This document shows, piece by piece, positions 11,780-22,016 of a stretch of 64,000 bases of DNA. The stretch spans positions 16,499,501 to 16,563,500 of the forward strand of contig CM072339.1 of the NCBI GenBank assembly GCA_036874045.1, written 5' to 3'. This DNA is from Cymodocea nodosa. Its lineage: Eukaryota > Streptophyta > Magnoliopsida > Alismatales > Cymodoceaceae. Below the pieces are notes generated by a model. That model saw only the letters and a list, made by a program, of their open reading frames with translations. It was not told the origin of the DNA and did not search any database. Both the position numbers and the translations under genes were made by a program. The first letter of the stretch is position 1, and each line of letters starts with the position of its first letter.

Positions 11780-12643
11780 CTCTTTCTAAAAATCTTATCA
11801 TAGTCTTTTATGAAAGTTAAGTATACGAACGAAAGACAAAAAGAAAAAAGAAAAAAGAGACGACGTATAAGATAGAATTTAATTTTTAACTTTTTAGATT
11901 CAGAAAATAATTTCTAAGATTTACTTAAAGGATAAAATTCACTTTTCATGGAAAATACACAAACAGTTTTCTTACAGAAATTTTTTTTCTTTTCATTTAA
12001 TTCTACGTGCACAAATTCTTAGCTGATTCCAAAATATAATTTATTAAATATAACGATACCAGTAACTTCTTTTATGGTTAGAAAAAAAATCATAAATCAT
12101 TGCACTCAACTCACGGACTACATGACCTCTTCACAGGCTACGTACTTATATGATTCAGTTATATTGGCTAACAATACAATTTAATTAAGGTAGGTTGTAC
12201 TGATATGATTGGACATAATCTAACTGATACTTTTAATTTTACATTTAAATATATCAATATGAAAATTATCAAAAGTGATATAAAATAAATATTTATAAAG
12301 GAGAGAAGTCAATTTATTTCAAATATAATCTTTATCATTAATACATTTTAAATCAATATACCTAAATTATAAAATAAATATCTACGATATTTTTAAATAC
12401 AAACACTTATTTGGTTACGTACTTTGCATGAATACACTCTTCTAATTTCACATTTTCTAATTTCCTACGATGGATTGATGGGTTAGATAAAATCCAAACA
12501 AAAATTATTAAATAGCAAAGTTTACATATTACGGCAAAGAAACATTACCTTGCAAAAATTACGAATGCATCCAATCTCATGCTCGTTCTTATCGATGTGT
12601 TGACCAAGAAATCAGAGGGCCGGCGCCCTGAGTGAGATCCAAA

Positions 12644-12650
12644 TATAAAT
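12644..12650 (+). promoter_or_regulatory. Probable TATA box of the aldolase gene
   Basis: TATAAAT at 12644-12650 lies 111 bp upstream of the ATG in otherwise moderate-GC sequence. It is preceded by the palindromic GGGCCGGCGCCC-like stretch at 12617-12630. The leader between it and the ATG is C/T-rich (12676-12760), usual for a highly expressed plant gene. Placement gives a leader of roughly 80 nt; the start site itself is inferred. Confidence 0.65.
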
Positions 12651-12760
12651 AGTAGGCAACCGCAACGTTCCCAACCCGCCCCACCCTCCCAATTTCATCT
12701 GCTCTTGCTCTCACCTACCTAAGTCGCGCCTACCCTTCGTCGTCCGCTCTTCCTTTCAAG

Positions 12761-15499
12761 ATGTCTGCCTTCTGCGGGAAGTATTCTGGTAGTGATCCCT
12801 TCGGATCTCTTCTCTGTTGCCGAATTTCTTGTTTTCCTTCTTCTTCTCTCTGGATCGCGTTGATTCTTTTCTTTATTTTCAGGAGATTTATCTTTTGATT
12901 TGCACCTTTAGATCTGTATGCTACGCCTAACCTAATTTTTGCTTTTTCTGTTGCTGTTTTGTCTTTGGTATTATTTCTCTTACTTCGCTGGAGGATTTCG
13001 TCTCATAAGCTTGTAGTGATTGAGATCTGAGTGCTGAGAATCGTTTTACAGCACCGCGATCTAGATCATCCCATTAAATATGCTGCGATCTGTTGCCAGA
13101 GTGTTTCTTCACTTGCTGAGAGCTCTGTTTGATTTTGAATATTAGATCTTAATCCTTTAAGATCCGGTATTTTATATTTATAATATATTTTGCATGATTT
13201 CCAGTTTAAGACTTGGTCTGTACATGTTAGTTGGATTTTTTAATGTGTCCTAGTCTTTTGGAACATGGAAGTACTATTGGTGGGTGATAAATAAGTGTTT
13301 CTTAGTTTTTTCGTATATTCCCTTTTGAACATGATTGGTGGATGATAAATACGTGTTTTTTATTTTTTCTTATGCTGTCACTGTTTTCTCTTTGGTATTA
13401 ATTCTTAGTTTGGTGGAGGATTTCGTCTCACAAGCTTGTAGTGATTGAGATCTGAGCGTTGAGAATCGTTTTACGGCACCGCGATCTAGATCATGCCATT
13501 AAATATGCTACAGAAAGTTTTGGTAGTTCTGTGGATGGGCTTTCATGTTGCGATCTGTTGCTAGTGTGCTTCTTCACTTGCTGAGAGCTCTGTTTGATTT
13601 TGAATATTAGATCTCAATTCTTCAAGGCTTGGTATTTTATATTTATAATATTTTTTGCATGATTTCCAGTTGAAGACTTGGTCTGCACATGTTAGATGGA
13701 GTTTTTTAACGTATCCAAGCCTTTTGGAACATGGGCGTGCTATTGGTGGATGATAAATACGTGTTTCTTTTTTTTCGTATATTTTCAGTTCTATTCTTGC
13801 AGATCTCTTTTCACTAAAATAAATGGAAATTTTGGAAATCGATTTCTCTTGTATTGAAAGTGGATGTTTAGAATTCTTATTTTAAATACGATGAATGGTT
13901 TGGTAATATTCCAGCTTCAGTTCCGCATATATCATTATGGAATACTCCTCTGATATTTATTATTTGCTAGTTCATAGTTATCTTCGTAGCAGCTGGTGGT
14001 TAGCTAACATGATCAAGTGTATTTTAATTGGATTCTCATTCCCTATGAAGCTAATGGTAGATCAATATTGAAATATATGTATCTCAAGATTCTTTTTGAT
14101 CTTGTCAGTATTTTTGTCTGATATTTTTTATGTCAGCCACTGTATTCTCTTCTTTTCCGCTTATGATGTGGACGTATGATCCTTCTGCAAACTTTTCGTG
14201 CTTACTTATAATGTGGACGTATGCTAGTAAACTTGCTCCATCTGCAACTTTCAATTACATTGCCTGCGTAATTATAGGTTACCATGATTATGCAACATTG
14301 GTCAAGTTTCTAGCAGCCAATGCTTTTATTCCTCATATTGTTGATTCAGATATATTTTAGGTTCTCCAATTCTAAACATCTTCTGTTAATTTATAGTCCA
14401 TTATTTCGCTTCTACTATTGCTGGATCCCTCTAACTGTAGCCTGATGCAGATGAGCTGATTGCCAATGCTGCCTACATTGGTACCCCTGGTAAGGGTATT
14501 CTTGCGGCTGATGAATCGACTGGCACAATTGGTAAGCGGTTAGCGAGTATCAATGTTGAGAATGTTGAATCCAACCGCCAAGCCCTCCGTGAGCTCCTCT
14601 TCACCACTCCTGGTGCTCTTTCATGCATCAGTGGTGTGATCCTCTTTGAGGAAACTCTTTACCAGAAGACTGTTTCAGGTAAACCTTTTGTTGAGGTACT
14701 CAAAGAAGGTGGAGTGCTCCCTGGTATCAAGGTGGACAAAGGTGTTGTTGAACTAGCTGGAACCAATGGCGAGACCACCACCCAAGGTCTTGATGATCTT
14801 GGCAAGCGTTGTGCCAAGTATTATGAAGCTGGTGCCCGCTTTGCCAAGTGGCGTGCTGTTTTGAAGATTGGCTCGAATGAGCCATCCCAACTATCTATCC
14901 AAGAAAATGCCAACGGCTTGGCTCGTTATGCTATTATCTGCCAAGAGAATGGCCTTGTTCCTATCGTGGAGCCTGAGATCCTTGTTGACGGATCCCATGA
15001 TATCAATAAATGTGCTGATGTAACTGAACGAGTTCTTGCAGCTTGCTACAAGGCCCTTAACGATCATCATGTCCTTCTTGAAGGATCCTTGTTGAAGCCA
15101 AATATGGTCACCCCTGGTTCTGAGTCTCCAAAGGTTGCACCTGAAGTTGTGGCTAAATATACTGTGAGAACTCTACAAAGGACAGTGCCAGCCGCGGTTC
15201 CTGCCGTTGTGTTCCTGTCTGGAGGACAGAGTGAGGAGGAAGCCACGTTGAACCTGAATGCAATGAACCAGCTTGAGGGGAAGAAGCCATGGTCTCTGTC
15301 CTTCTCCTTCGGACGTGCACTGCAGCAGAGCACACTGAAGACATGGTCTGGGAAGGAGGAGAACAAAGCCAAGGCACAGGCTGCTTTCCTTGCTAGGTGC
15401 AAGGCAAATTCGGAAGCCACTCTTGGAAAATACAAGGGAGATGCTGCCAAGGGAGAGGGTGTTTCCGAGAGCCTTCACGTCAAGGACTACAAGTATTGA
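12761..15499 (+). CDS. FBA: Cytosolic class I fructose-1,6-bisphosphate aldolase (2 exons, intact)
   Basis: Cleaves fructose-1,6-bisphosphate to dihydroxyacetone phosphate and glyceraldehyde-3-phosphate in glycolysis and runs in reverse in gluconeogenesis. Exon 1 is 12761-12788 (MSAFCGKYS plus one base), the intron 12789-14450 (GT...AG), exon 2 14451-15499 with TGA at 15497-15499. The joined product is 358 residues, the normal length for the plant cytosolic isoform. There is no transit peptide, which separates it from plastid forms. Visible active-site parts: [14 protein letters not shown] (Asp30), AKWRAVLK (Lys142), EPEI (Glu183/Glu185), [11 protein letters not shown] with the Schiff-base Lys225, LSGGQ, and the C-terminal Tyr358. 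The start is supported by the family's MSAF- beginning. No stop or frameshift is visible, so it is probably functional. It is the only intact host gene in the window and lies between transposon-rich flanks. Confidence 0.97.
12951..13786 (+). repeat. Tandem duplication inside aldolase intron 1
   Basis: 12951-13320 and 13374-13786 are two copies of the same sequence. Shared landmarks in order are tctttggtatta, ggaggatttcgtctca, agcttgtagtgattgagatc, accgcgatctagatcat, cttgctgagagctctgtttg and gcatgatttccagtt. Copy 2 carries about 40 extra bases near 13510-13545. A third short piece (gaacatgattggtggatgataaatacgtg, 13327-13355) sits between them. The splice sites are outside the duplication, so the coding frame is not affected. 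Confidence 0.9.
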
Positions 15500-16380
15500 T
15501 CTTGTCTTGCTTCTTCCCATGCCAGTATTAAAACATCAAGTAGAGGTCTAGCTTGGCAGGATGAACGTTTTCCTTTATCTATTGTCTGGTGAAGTGTCTG
15601 CTTCATTCAGTGTTTTGGCATTTATCTATGTTTTTTTTTTGTTTGAGTTGAACGTGGCTGTTGCACGAAATGGTTGAATCCTGAGAATTTTGAGTTTGAG
15701 TAATCGTAAGACCTGTGGTCTGTGTTGTCTTTTTATACTCCTGATGCTTGTGGTGTTACCGATATATAAAAAAAGTTAGATCAAACACCTTAGATCTGCC
15801 TACCTTATTGAAGGACAAGACCGTCTCCTCACTTCTCATTCTATTGTTTTATGGATCTCCCTTTCGGTTCATCGTGTTTCTTCTTTGTTATTTCCTATCA
15901 CGTAGTCTGCTTCTATTACTCAAAAAAAACCGTTGTCATCCCCAAGCATTGAAGCAAGTCGAAGAGACGTACAAGATTGTAGAAGTGGAAATGGCGCTGT
16001 AATATCCTCCTTTTTCTGTTTTTTTTTTTCAATTTTTTTTATCCTTCTCTTTTCTGTTATCCATCATAGGAGGCTTCATGTGTCGAGGTTTTCTCCCGTT
16101 ATATTATTGTGTTGGATTTTGATTAATGTTCTCCTCTATGTGCATTTTTGGTGGCACTTGGGGTTGTTATAGGTTTGGGTCTTTTTCTCGTGCTTCTGTT
16201 TTGTTTCCTGGGTTGATTGGTTTAGAGGTACAACAGAGGAAGACCATCAGAACTCAACGAAAAAATAAAGCAGCATCACATATCACAAGTTGGATATCAA
16301 GTGCCTCAACCTTGCATATTTTCACTATCTCACGAGGAACATTTGATATCAAAAAATAAAATTTCCTACTTTCCTGATTA
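15500..16380 (+). other. Aldolase 3' UTR and downstream spacer
   Basis: The first 250-270 bases after the stop are T/G-rich with no frame and look like a plant 3' UTR; a polyadenylation site near 15750-15770 (gatatataaaaaaagtt) is a guess. Beyond this the sequence can be read for 70-85 codons in overlapping frames but matches nothing I recognise. Confidence 0.45.
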
Positions 16381-17546
16381 AAGGTCTATTTATGTTGCAT
16401 TAGAAAATATAGAAATTTAAGAAAAATAAAAATTAAAATGTTAGAAAAGAGAGTAAACAAAAAATTAGAAAAATGAAATTTGAAGTTGTTAATTCTATTG
16501 TTAGAAAATTATGTAGTTTAAAATTTTATATTAATATTATTGACCTTATAATAAATCATAAACTATTAATAATTAACTTGATTATAATATGATAATAATC
16601 ATATAAATAATAATATAATTATTAACATATAATAAATAATAAATATAATATACATATCAACATAATTATGATAAATTGAAATATAATAATTATAATTATA
16701 ATAAAAAATAAATAATAGCATATATATCTATAATTATAATTACATATATTATATTATAATTATAATTATATTTATACTATATTATATTATATTTATATAT
16801 TATATATATGTTATAAATATAATTATAATATGTTACTTTTATAATTATAATTATTGATATATATTATATTACTATTTATATTACCTTATACAAATTATAA
16901 ATATTTATATCATATAATAGTTAAATACTATAATGATATTTATTATATATTAATATATATGTTATATTAACATATATGAAGAAATCTTTGGTATTTCTCA
17001 ACTTTCATATGTTTGATGATCTAAAAGTAAGGAATAGTTTTTCTTTTATATCTTGAAAAGTTGAGAATTTATTCCTAATTTTTTTAAACAACACAAATAC
17101 TAGAAAAGGTACGAAAAATTTTCAAAAATTCTAATTCCTAAATTTCTTGGTGGTACAAACCCCCTTTTAAGCACCTATTTCCTAGAGCATTTGCAAATTG
17201 ATTAGTTTGGGTGCTTGCATGTGAGGCACTCATGGGAAATACTATTGTTGAAATATACAATCTCTTTACTTTTAAGACTCAATTTGATAAATTGTAATTT
17301 TAACATAATGTAATTATGTTCTATTACAAAATCAAATTAAAGAATTTGGTAATCAAATATAAAATATTTATAAAATAATATAAAAAATCAATTTTATCAT
17401 TTGAACTTTATATTTAATTAGTTAAGTGTTGTCACAAAAAACAATTTTTTTTATAATTTAATTTAAAAACTTATGATCAATAAAACTCAAATATCATAGT
17501 CTAATAAAGTAATGTAATTCAATTATATTATATTATGTTATGTTAT
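16381..17546. other. Very AT-rich spacer with low-complexity tract
   Basis: From about 16490 to 16980 the sequence consists almost wholly of A and T with degenerate repeats of ataattata and tatattata. The right part (16980-17546) is unremarkable AT-rich DNA. I see no gene and no convincing element ends. Confidence 0.6.
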
Positions 17547-19016
17547 TGTTGAGATCGTAAGGCTCATTAAAGGAGAAGTGAATGATAATGTGAATTCTTT
17601 TTAATCAATTTTTAAATTTATTTGTAGGATAACTCTATTCAATTAATTACAATAAAACATACTATAGTACACACAATAATAAGTAAATAATCAGACAAGA
17701 ACATGTTGAGAAATTTTAGGTGGTTCACATTTAACGGCTATTCCACCTTCAAGCTCAATTTGAGCTCCACTAACTTTCCAACTTACAATACTTGTTTTTA
17801 GGATGAAATAAGAACTAATGAAATTCATTGAACTTTTAGGTTGAAGTTCTAATCAATCATTTACAACTAAGGCTTTGAGGTTGAAGCCATAAACCAATAG
17901 TCTTTTTAATTGGAGTTTACATGCAACAAGAGTTTTGTTGATGCTTGATTTTTGAGTTTTTGATCTTCATTAATTTGGGTTGAAGCTTTAACGATTTTCT
18001 CTATTTTCATGTTGAGAATTTGTGTTTGTATGTGTCTAGCTTTCTACCTTTTACTCTCTTGATTTCTTGATGAGAAAACTTGTTGTTTTTATATTTGTAA
18101 GTTCAACAATATTCTCTTTTTCAAAAATGTCAATCTTGCAATCCTTCCTAAAACTAACAGTCCCAAAAATAGTAAGAATCTGTTGCTTCAATGATCAACT
18201 AAATTTGTAGAAATAATCTTTGATTGACTAAGACATAGCATATCCGAAGAGTTTGTTCAAACATAATGAACTTACTTCGTTGCATTTAAACTTATCCTTT
18301 TTAGTTAGTGATGTCTTAGAGTAAATACAACAAACTTATTGTATTGAGTTTATGCGAACACTATGAGTCTTTTGTTGTGTTTGTGAAAACCTTATGTACT
18401 TATTTTGTTGGGTTTACACTTCTCAATTCTATATATATTCTCAGTCCATTGTGTTTGGTTAAACTTCATGAACTTACTTCATCATGTACTAATTTTCTCG
18501 AGTTCATTGAGTTTAGATAAACTCCATGAATTTATTTCATTCTGTTTGTACACTAACTTATCCAAGTTCATTGAGTTTAGGTAAACCCTATGAACTTATT
18601 TCATTGTGTTTATACACTATATACTCTAAGTTCGTTGAGTTTGAGTAAACTTTATGAACTTACTCTATTGTGTTTCTACTCTTAATTCTATTAAGTTTGT
18701 TCAGTTTGAGTAAACTCCACAAATTTACTTTGTTATGTTTCTATACTTAATTCTCTTATGTTCATTGAGTTTGAGTAAATTCTACGAACTTACTCTGTTG
18801 TATTTTTATACTTAATTCTCTTAAGTTTATTTAGTTTGAGTAAACTTCACAAACTTACTCCATTGTGTTTTTACACAGGTTTTTGAAACTGCTATTGTTT
18901 GAAATTCCTTCTACTCTACTTCAAGTTCTATCTTAATGGCTCTTCATTTGCACTTGTAAAATACATAATTTTTCTCATATAAAATTTTTCATTATTAAAA
19001 TATAGAGGTTCTTTCA
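17547..19016 (-). repeat. Co0 3' LTR (Ty1/copia, Sirevirus-like)
   Basis: The inner edge on the minus strand is a purine-rich tail (aaaaaggaagagat) followed by TGAAAGAACCTCTATATTTT, matching the Co2 arrangement gggagat then TGTTAGGACC. The outer edge is TGTTGAGATC at 17547 on the plus strand, the reverse complement of GATCTCAACA, matching the Co2 LTR end GATCCTAACA. Sequence such as cattcactt and aatgagcc near 17560-17590 also matches the Co2 LTR end. An old copy: the start is TGAA rather than TGTT. Confidence 0.75.
18240..18885. repeat. About 65-bp tandem repeats in the Co0 LTR, each an inverted repeat
   Basis: Eight to nine degenerate units with the common form AAGTTCGTTGAGTTTGAG then TAAACTCCACGAACTT then a T-rich spacer. 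Within a unit AAGTTCGT pairs with ACGAACTT and GAGTTT with AAACTC, so each can fold into a hairpin. Clear units begin near 18495, 18555, 18625, 18690, 18755 and 18820. Confidence 0.85.
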
Positions 19017-19703
19017 ATCTCTTCCTTTTTGATAATGACAAAAATATTTACAATAAATTACATGTATTTCACTCAGAATATTTTTATACATGGAAATGCT
19101 TACTAAATAATAAAGTGTAAGAAATGATTGTAATTACACAAAATAATATGCAAATAATGTTTCTTAAGTACTATAAATCTAATTAAATCTATTTGTATCA
19201 TTCTCCCTCTATCTATATGTTGGAGGTTCTTTGATTTTGAATTGCTCATAATTTACTTTAATCTACACTTGACAAATTGAACTTAAATTTGAATTCACCC
19301 TTTATCATCAACTCTCCCCCTTTATTATTCTCTCTTTATTTCATGACCATATAATAGTTGTAGACCTCTCCCCTATCAATAAACTCTCCCTATTTTTTGT
19401 CATTATGCAAAAAATAGGTTAATACACCACTTATTAAGGATAATAAATATTGTTGTAAACTCTCCATATTTGTAAGCTCCTCTTAGATTTTTACACATTT
19501 GTTGTAGTCTGCATTTTCTTTATGTTTGATATTTGCTACAATTTTGATTTATAACAATGGATAAAAAATAAGCTCCCCCTTAACAAAAGCTCCTATTGAT
19601 TTACTGTAGAAAAAAAAGCTAGCATAAAATAAGCTCCTAAGTGGTAAGCTTGTGTATTATGGAAGCATATAATCAAAATTTTAAGTCATGCCAAATAATA
19701 TAT
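19017..19703 (-). other. Co0 3' non-coding region with several polypurine tracts
   Basis: On the minus strand this AT-rich stretch contains repeated AGGGGGAG-like tracts (plus-strand ctccccct at 19315-19321, cctctcccct near 19364, gctccccct near 19581) before the purine tail at the LTR. Multiple polypurine tracts before the 3' LTR are a reported hallmark of Sireviruses. No reading frame. Confidence 0.6.
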
Positions 19704-20281
19704 CTATAAGTCATGCATGAAACATATTCTTAATTTACATCTAATATGACTAAATGATGATTTAATTAAGGGTTTTGTGAAAATATCTGCAAGTTGAACT
19801 ATTATAGGGACATATTTTAGTGAGATATGATCTTTTTCAACATGATCTCTTAGAAAATAATGTCTAATATCAAAATGTTTGACTCTGGAGTGTAATATAG
19901 TGTTCTTAAACAAATTTACAGTACTGCTATTATCATAATAAATTGTAGTATTATGAAAGTTTAGCTTGTAATTTGCTAAGGTTTGTTACATCTATAGAAT
20001 CTAAGCATAACACAGTTCAATTGTAATATATTTTGCCTTAGTAGTAGTTAATGTTATATTTTCTATTGAACTAAGAAAAAAGTAAGTGACCAAGTAGACA
20101 ACAAATTTCATTAGTGCTCTTTCTATCTAATTTACAACCTACATAATCTACATCACTATATCCTATTAAGATTAAATCACTTTGATTTGAATAAAATAGT
20201 CTAGTCCTTGGTGCCTTATAGATACTTAAAAATCCATTGAACTGATTTTAAGTGTGATTTTTTAAGAGAGGCTTGAAGAAA
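19704..20281 (-). pseudogene. Co0 RT/RNase H C-terminal remnant (Ty1/copia)
   Basis: On the minus strand 20280-20216 reads LQASLKKSHLKSVQWIFKYL, then YSDVDYVG and DRKSTN appear with shifts, and 19913-19704 gives FLRDHVEKDHISLKYVP and QLADIFTKPL. The same blocks occur in the same order in the Co2 RNase H. Many stops and frameshifts; the rest of the element upstream is gone, replaced by the Co1 LTR. Confidence 0.85.
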
Positions 20282-21439
20282 TGACCTCTGTATTTTGATA
20301 ATAGAAAAATCTATGTGAGATATTATAATGTATTTCACAAGTATAGATGAATAGTTGGATATAAGAGAAGTTGTTAGATTGAAGTCACATTTTATTGCAA
20401 ATGGAAGGAACAACTCATTGAGTTAGGATAACTCAATGTGTCTTTATAAGGATATGAATAGAAGAACTCGTTAAGTTAGTAGATATCACGTACAACTAAC
20501 TTAAGATATCACGTGATAGACATCATGTGTAGACAGAAGGAATAACTTGTTGAGTTAGGATAACTCAATGTGTCTTTATAAGCATATGAGCAAAACAACT
20601 CATTAAGTTAATAGATATTATGTGTAGCTAACTTAAGATATCATGTGATAGACATCAATATAGATGAAAGGAACAATTCGTTGAGTTAAGAAAACTCAAC
20701 GTGTCTTTACAAAGATATGAGTATAATAACTCATTAAGTTAATAATAACTTAATGACTTTGAAGAAGATTGACAACTATCTAATTCGGAAGATATTCAAC
20801 AATAAATCAAACAATAACTTTCCATTTTTGAGATTGGTAGATCGATAGTATAGTAGATTGTATAACGTTGAAGGAAATTTGATCATTACATTCTTTGATA
20901 TAAGAAGAGACTAAGAATAGTAATAGAATACAACAAACATATCTATACATACAAATAGAGTAATTTGAGAAGTGAAAAGAGAAAATCCAGAATCATAGTA
21001 ATTCACGATCAACTCAAGTATTGTGAAGAATTCTCAAGCAAATTTCAAGTGTTGCAAGCTTTCTATGCACAAACTCTGATTAAAGTCAAGCTAGTTGGTT
21101 TCTAAAGTTTGTACTAGAAAACTTCAAGTGGTGTGGGTTAGAGTTGCGATTAGAAAGCTCCAGTTATGGTTAGTTCTTACTTCAACCATAAAGCAAAGGT
21201 TATAAGTAAAATTGATAGCAAAGCTCAAGCTATGCCTTGGGGGTAGACTAACCATTTAGTTAAACTACCTAAAATTTCTTGTGTGTTCCAATTGTTTATT
21301 TTATTTTCTTGCATCTCTTGCCATATTCATCATTCATTAAATTGTTTATGCACATATAAGATAAAAGTCATATACAATTGTTAAAAATAATCATCACTCA
21401 CCATTCACCCCCCTTTGGTAAGCCCATACAATTTTAACA
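20282..21439 (+). repeat. Co1 5' LTR (Ty1/copia)
   Basis: Starts TGACCTCTGTATTTTGATAA, alignable with the Co2 LTR start TGTTAGGACC...GTATTTTGATAA, and ends at aca 21437-21439 after a caccattcaccccccttt block that matches the Co2 LTR end. It is followed three bases later by a degenerate PBS. 1158 bp, shorter than Co2's 1798. Its 3' LTR was not identified in the window. Confidence 0.82.
20410..20765. repeat. About 140-bp tandem repeats in the Co1 LTR with G-box-like palindromes
   Basis: Two and a half copies of a unit containing ACTCGTTGAGTTA, GATAACTCAATGTGTCTTTA, AACTTAAGATATCACGTGAT and AGACATCA. TTGAGTTAggaTAACTCAA is a near-perfect hairpin and ATCACGTGAT (near 20511) a perfect palindrome with the CACGTG core. 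Confidence 0.8.
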
Positions 21440-21441
21440 AT

Positions 21442-21452
21442 TAGTATCAAAG
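21442..21452 (+). other. Co1 primer-binding site, degenerate
   Basis: TAGTATCAAAG, against TGGTATCAGAG expected for initiator tRNA-Met: two G-to-A changes. It follows the LTR end by two bases, as in Co2. Confidence 0.7.
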
Positions 21453-21491
21453 TAAGGTTAATCTTTGCAAAGATTTAACTATCTAGGATTT

Positions 21492-22016
21492 ATGACTTAT
21501 TTTCATGAGGGGCAAAATATCTATAGACATCCTCTAATCAATAGATCTTATTATAGTTATTGGAATAATAAAATGAAGTGTTTTCAAGTTCTAATGTAAA
21601 ACTCTAGAAAATGATAGTTCATGGAACACCCCTTCCTACTAGTTAAGAAGAAGACTAGTCTAAGGAAGATGTGAAACTCATCTAGATAGATGCTCAAGGG
21701 TTGAATGCTATATACTATGCACTTTTAGCAAAATAATTTAATAAAATCTCTACATGCAAATCTACTCATAAGGCTTGAAAAACCTTCAAGTTACTTGTGA
21801 AGGTACCAACCAAGTGAGAGATTCACCAAGCTATTTGAGGATCAAAAACAAAAAAAAAACAAGTGAGAGATACTAAAATAAGTATCTTATTGAGAAAATA
21901 TGAAATATTTAAGATGATTGAAAATGAATCCATAACTGATATGTTTTTTAGATTCATTGAAATTGTTAATGAGAGGCTTGGGAAAAGAGTTTTCTATGCA
22001 TGAATAAGTGTAGAAG
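21492..22016 (+). pseudogene. Co1 gag, first part
   Basis: From an ATG at 21492 the sequence parallels the Co2 gag: EGQNIY, NYSYWNNKM-like, LDAQGLNA and AHKA blocks can be followed through frameshifts and stops. It is a copia-type gag (the UBN2-like capsid of plant Ty1/copia). It stops where a solo LTR is inserted and resumes at 24028. Confidence 0.75.

Larger units (their letters stand above)
10180..12600. other. Intergenic region, no gene recognised
   Basis: 2.4 kb between the Harbinger end and the aldolase promoter. I see no recognisable protein, RNA gene or element end. The part at 11030-11560 is less AT-rich and can be translated for 60-80 codons in several frames, but none looks like a known protein. 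Two simple repeats are listed separately. Confidence 0.5.

Noticed and set aside
15067-15520. Three open frames of 74-127 codons on the minus strand across aldolase exon 2.
   Set aside because: They are mirror frames of a conserved, high-GC coding exon. No family resemblance and no promoter context.
16490-16980. AT-only tract considered as a replication origin, matrix attachment region or MITE.
   Set aside because: Composition alone does not support any of these; no terminal repeats or target duplication could be placed with confidence.
18240-18885. Regular repeats of about 65 bp resembling a CRISPR or satellite array.
   Set aside because: Units are degenerate, there are no unique spacers between conserved repeats, and the array lies inside a copia LTR in a plant context.
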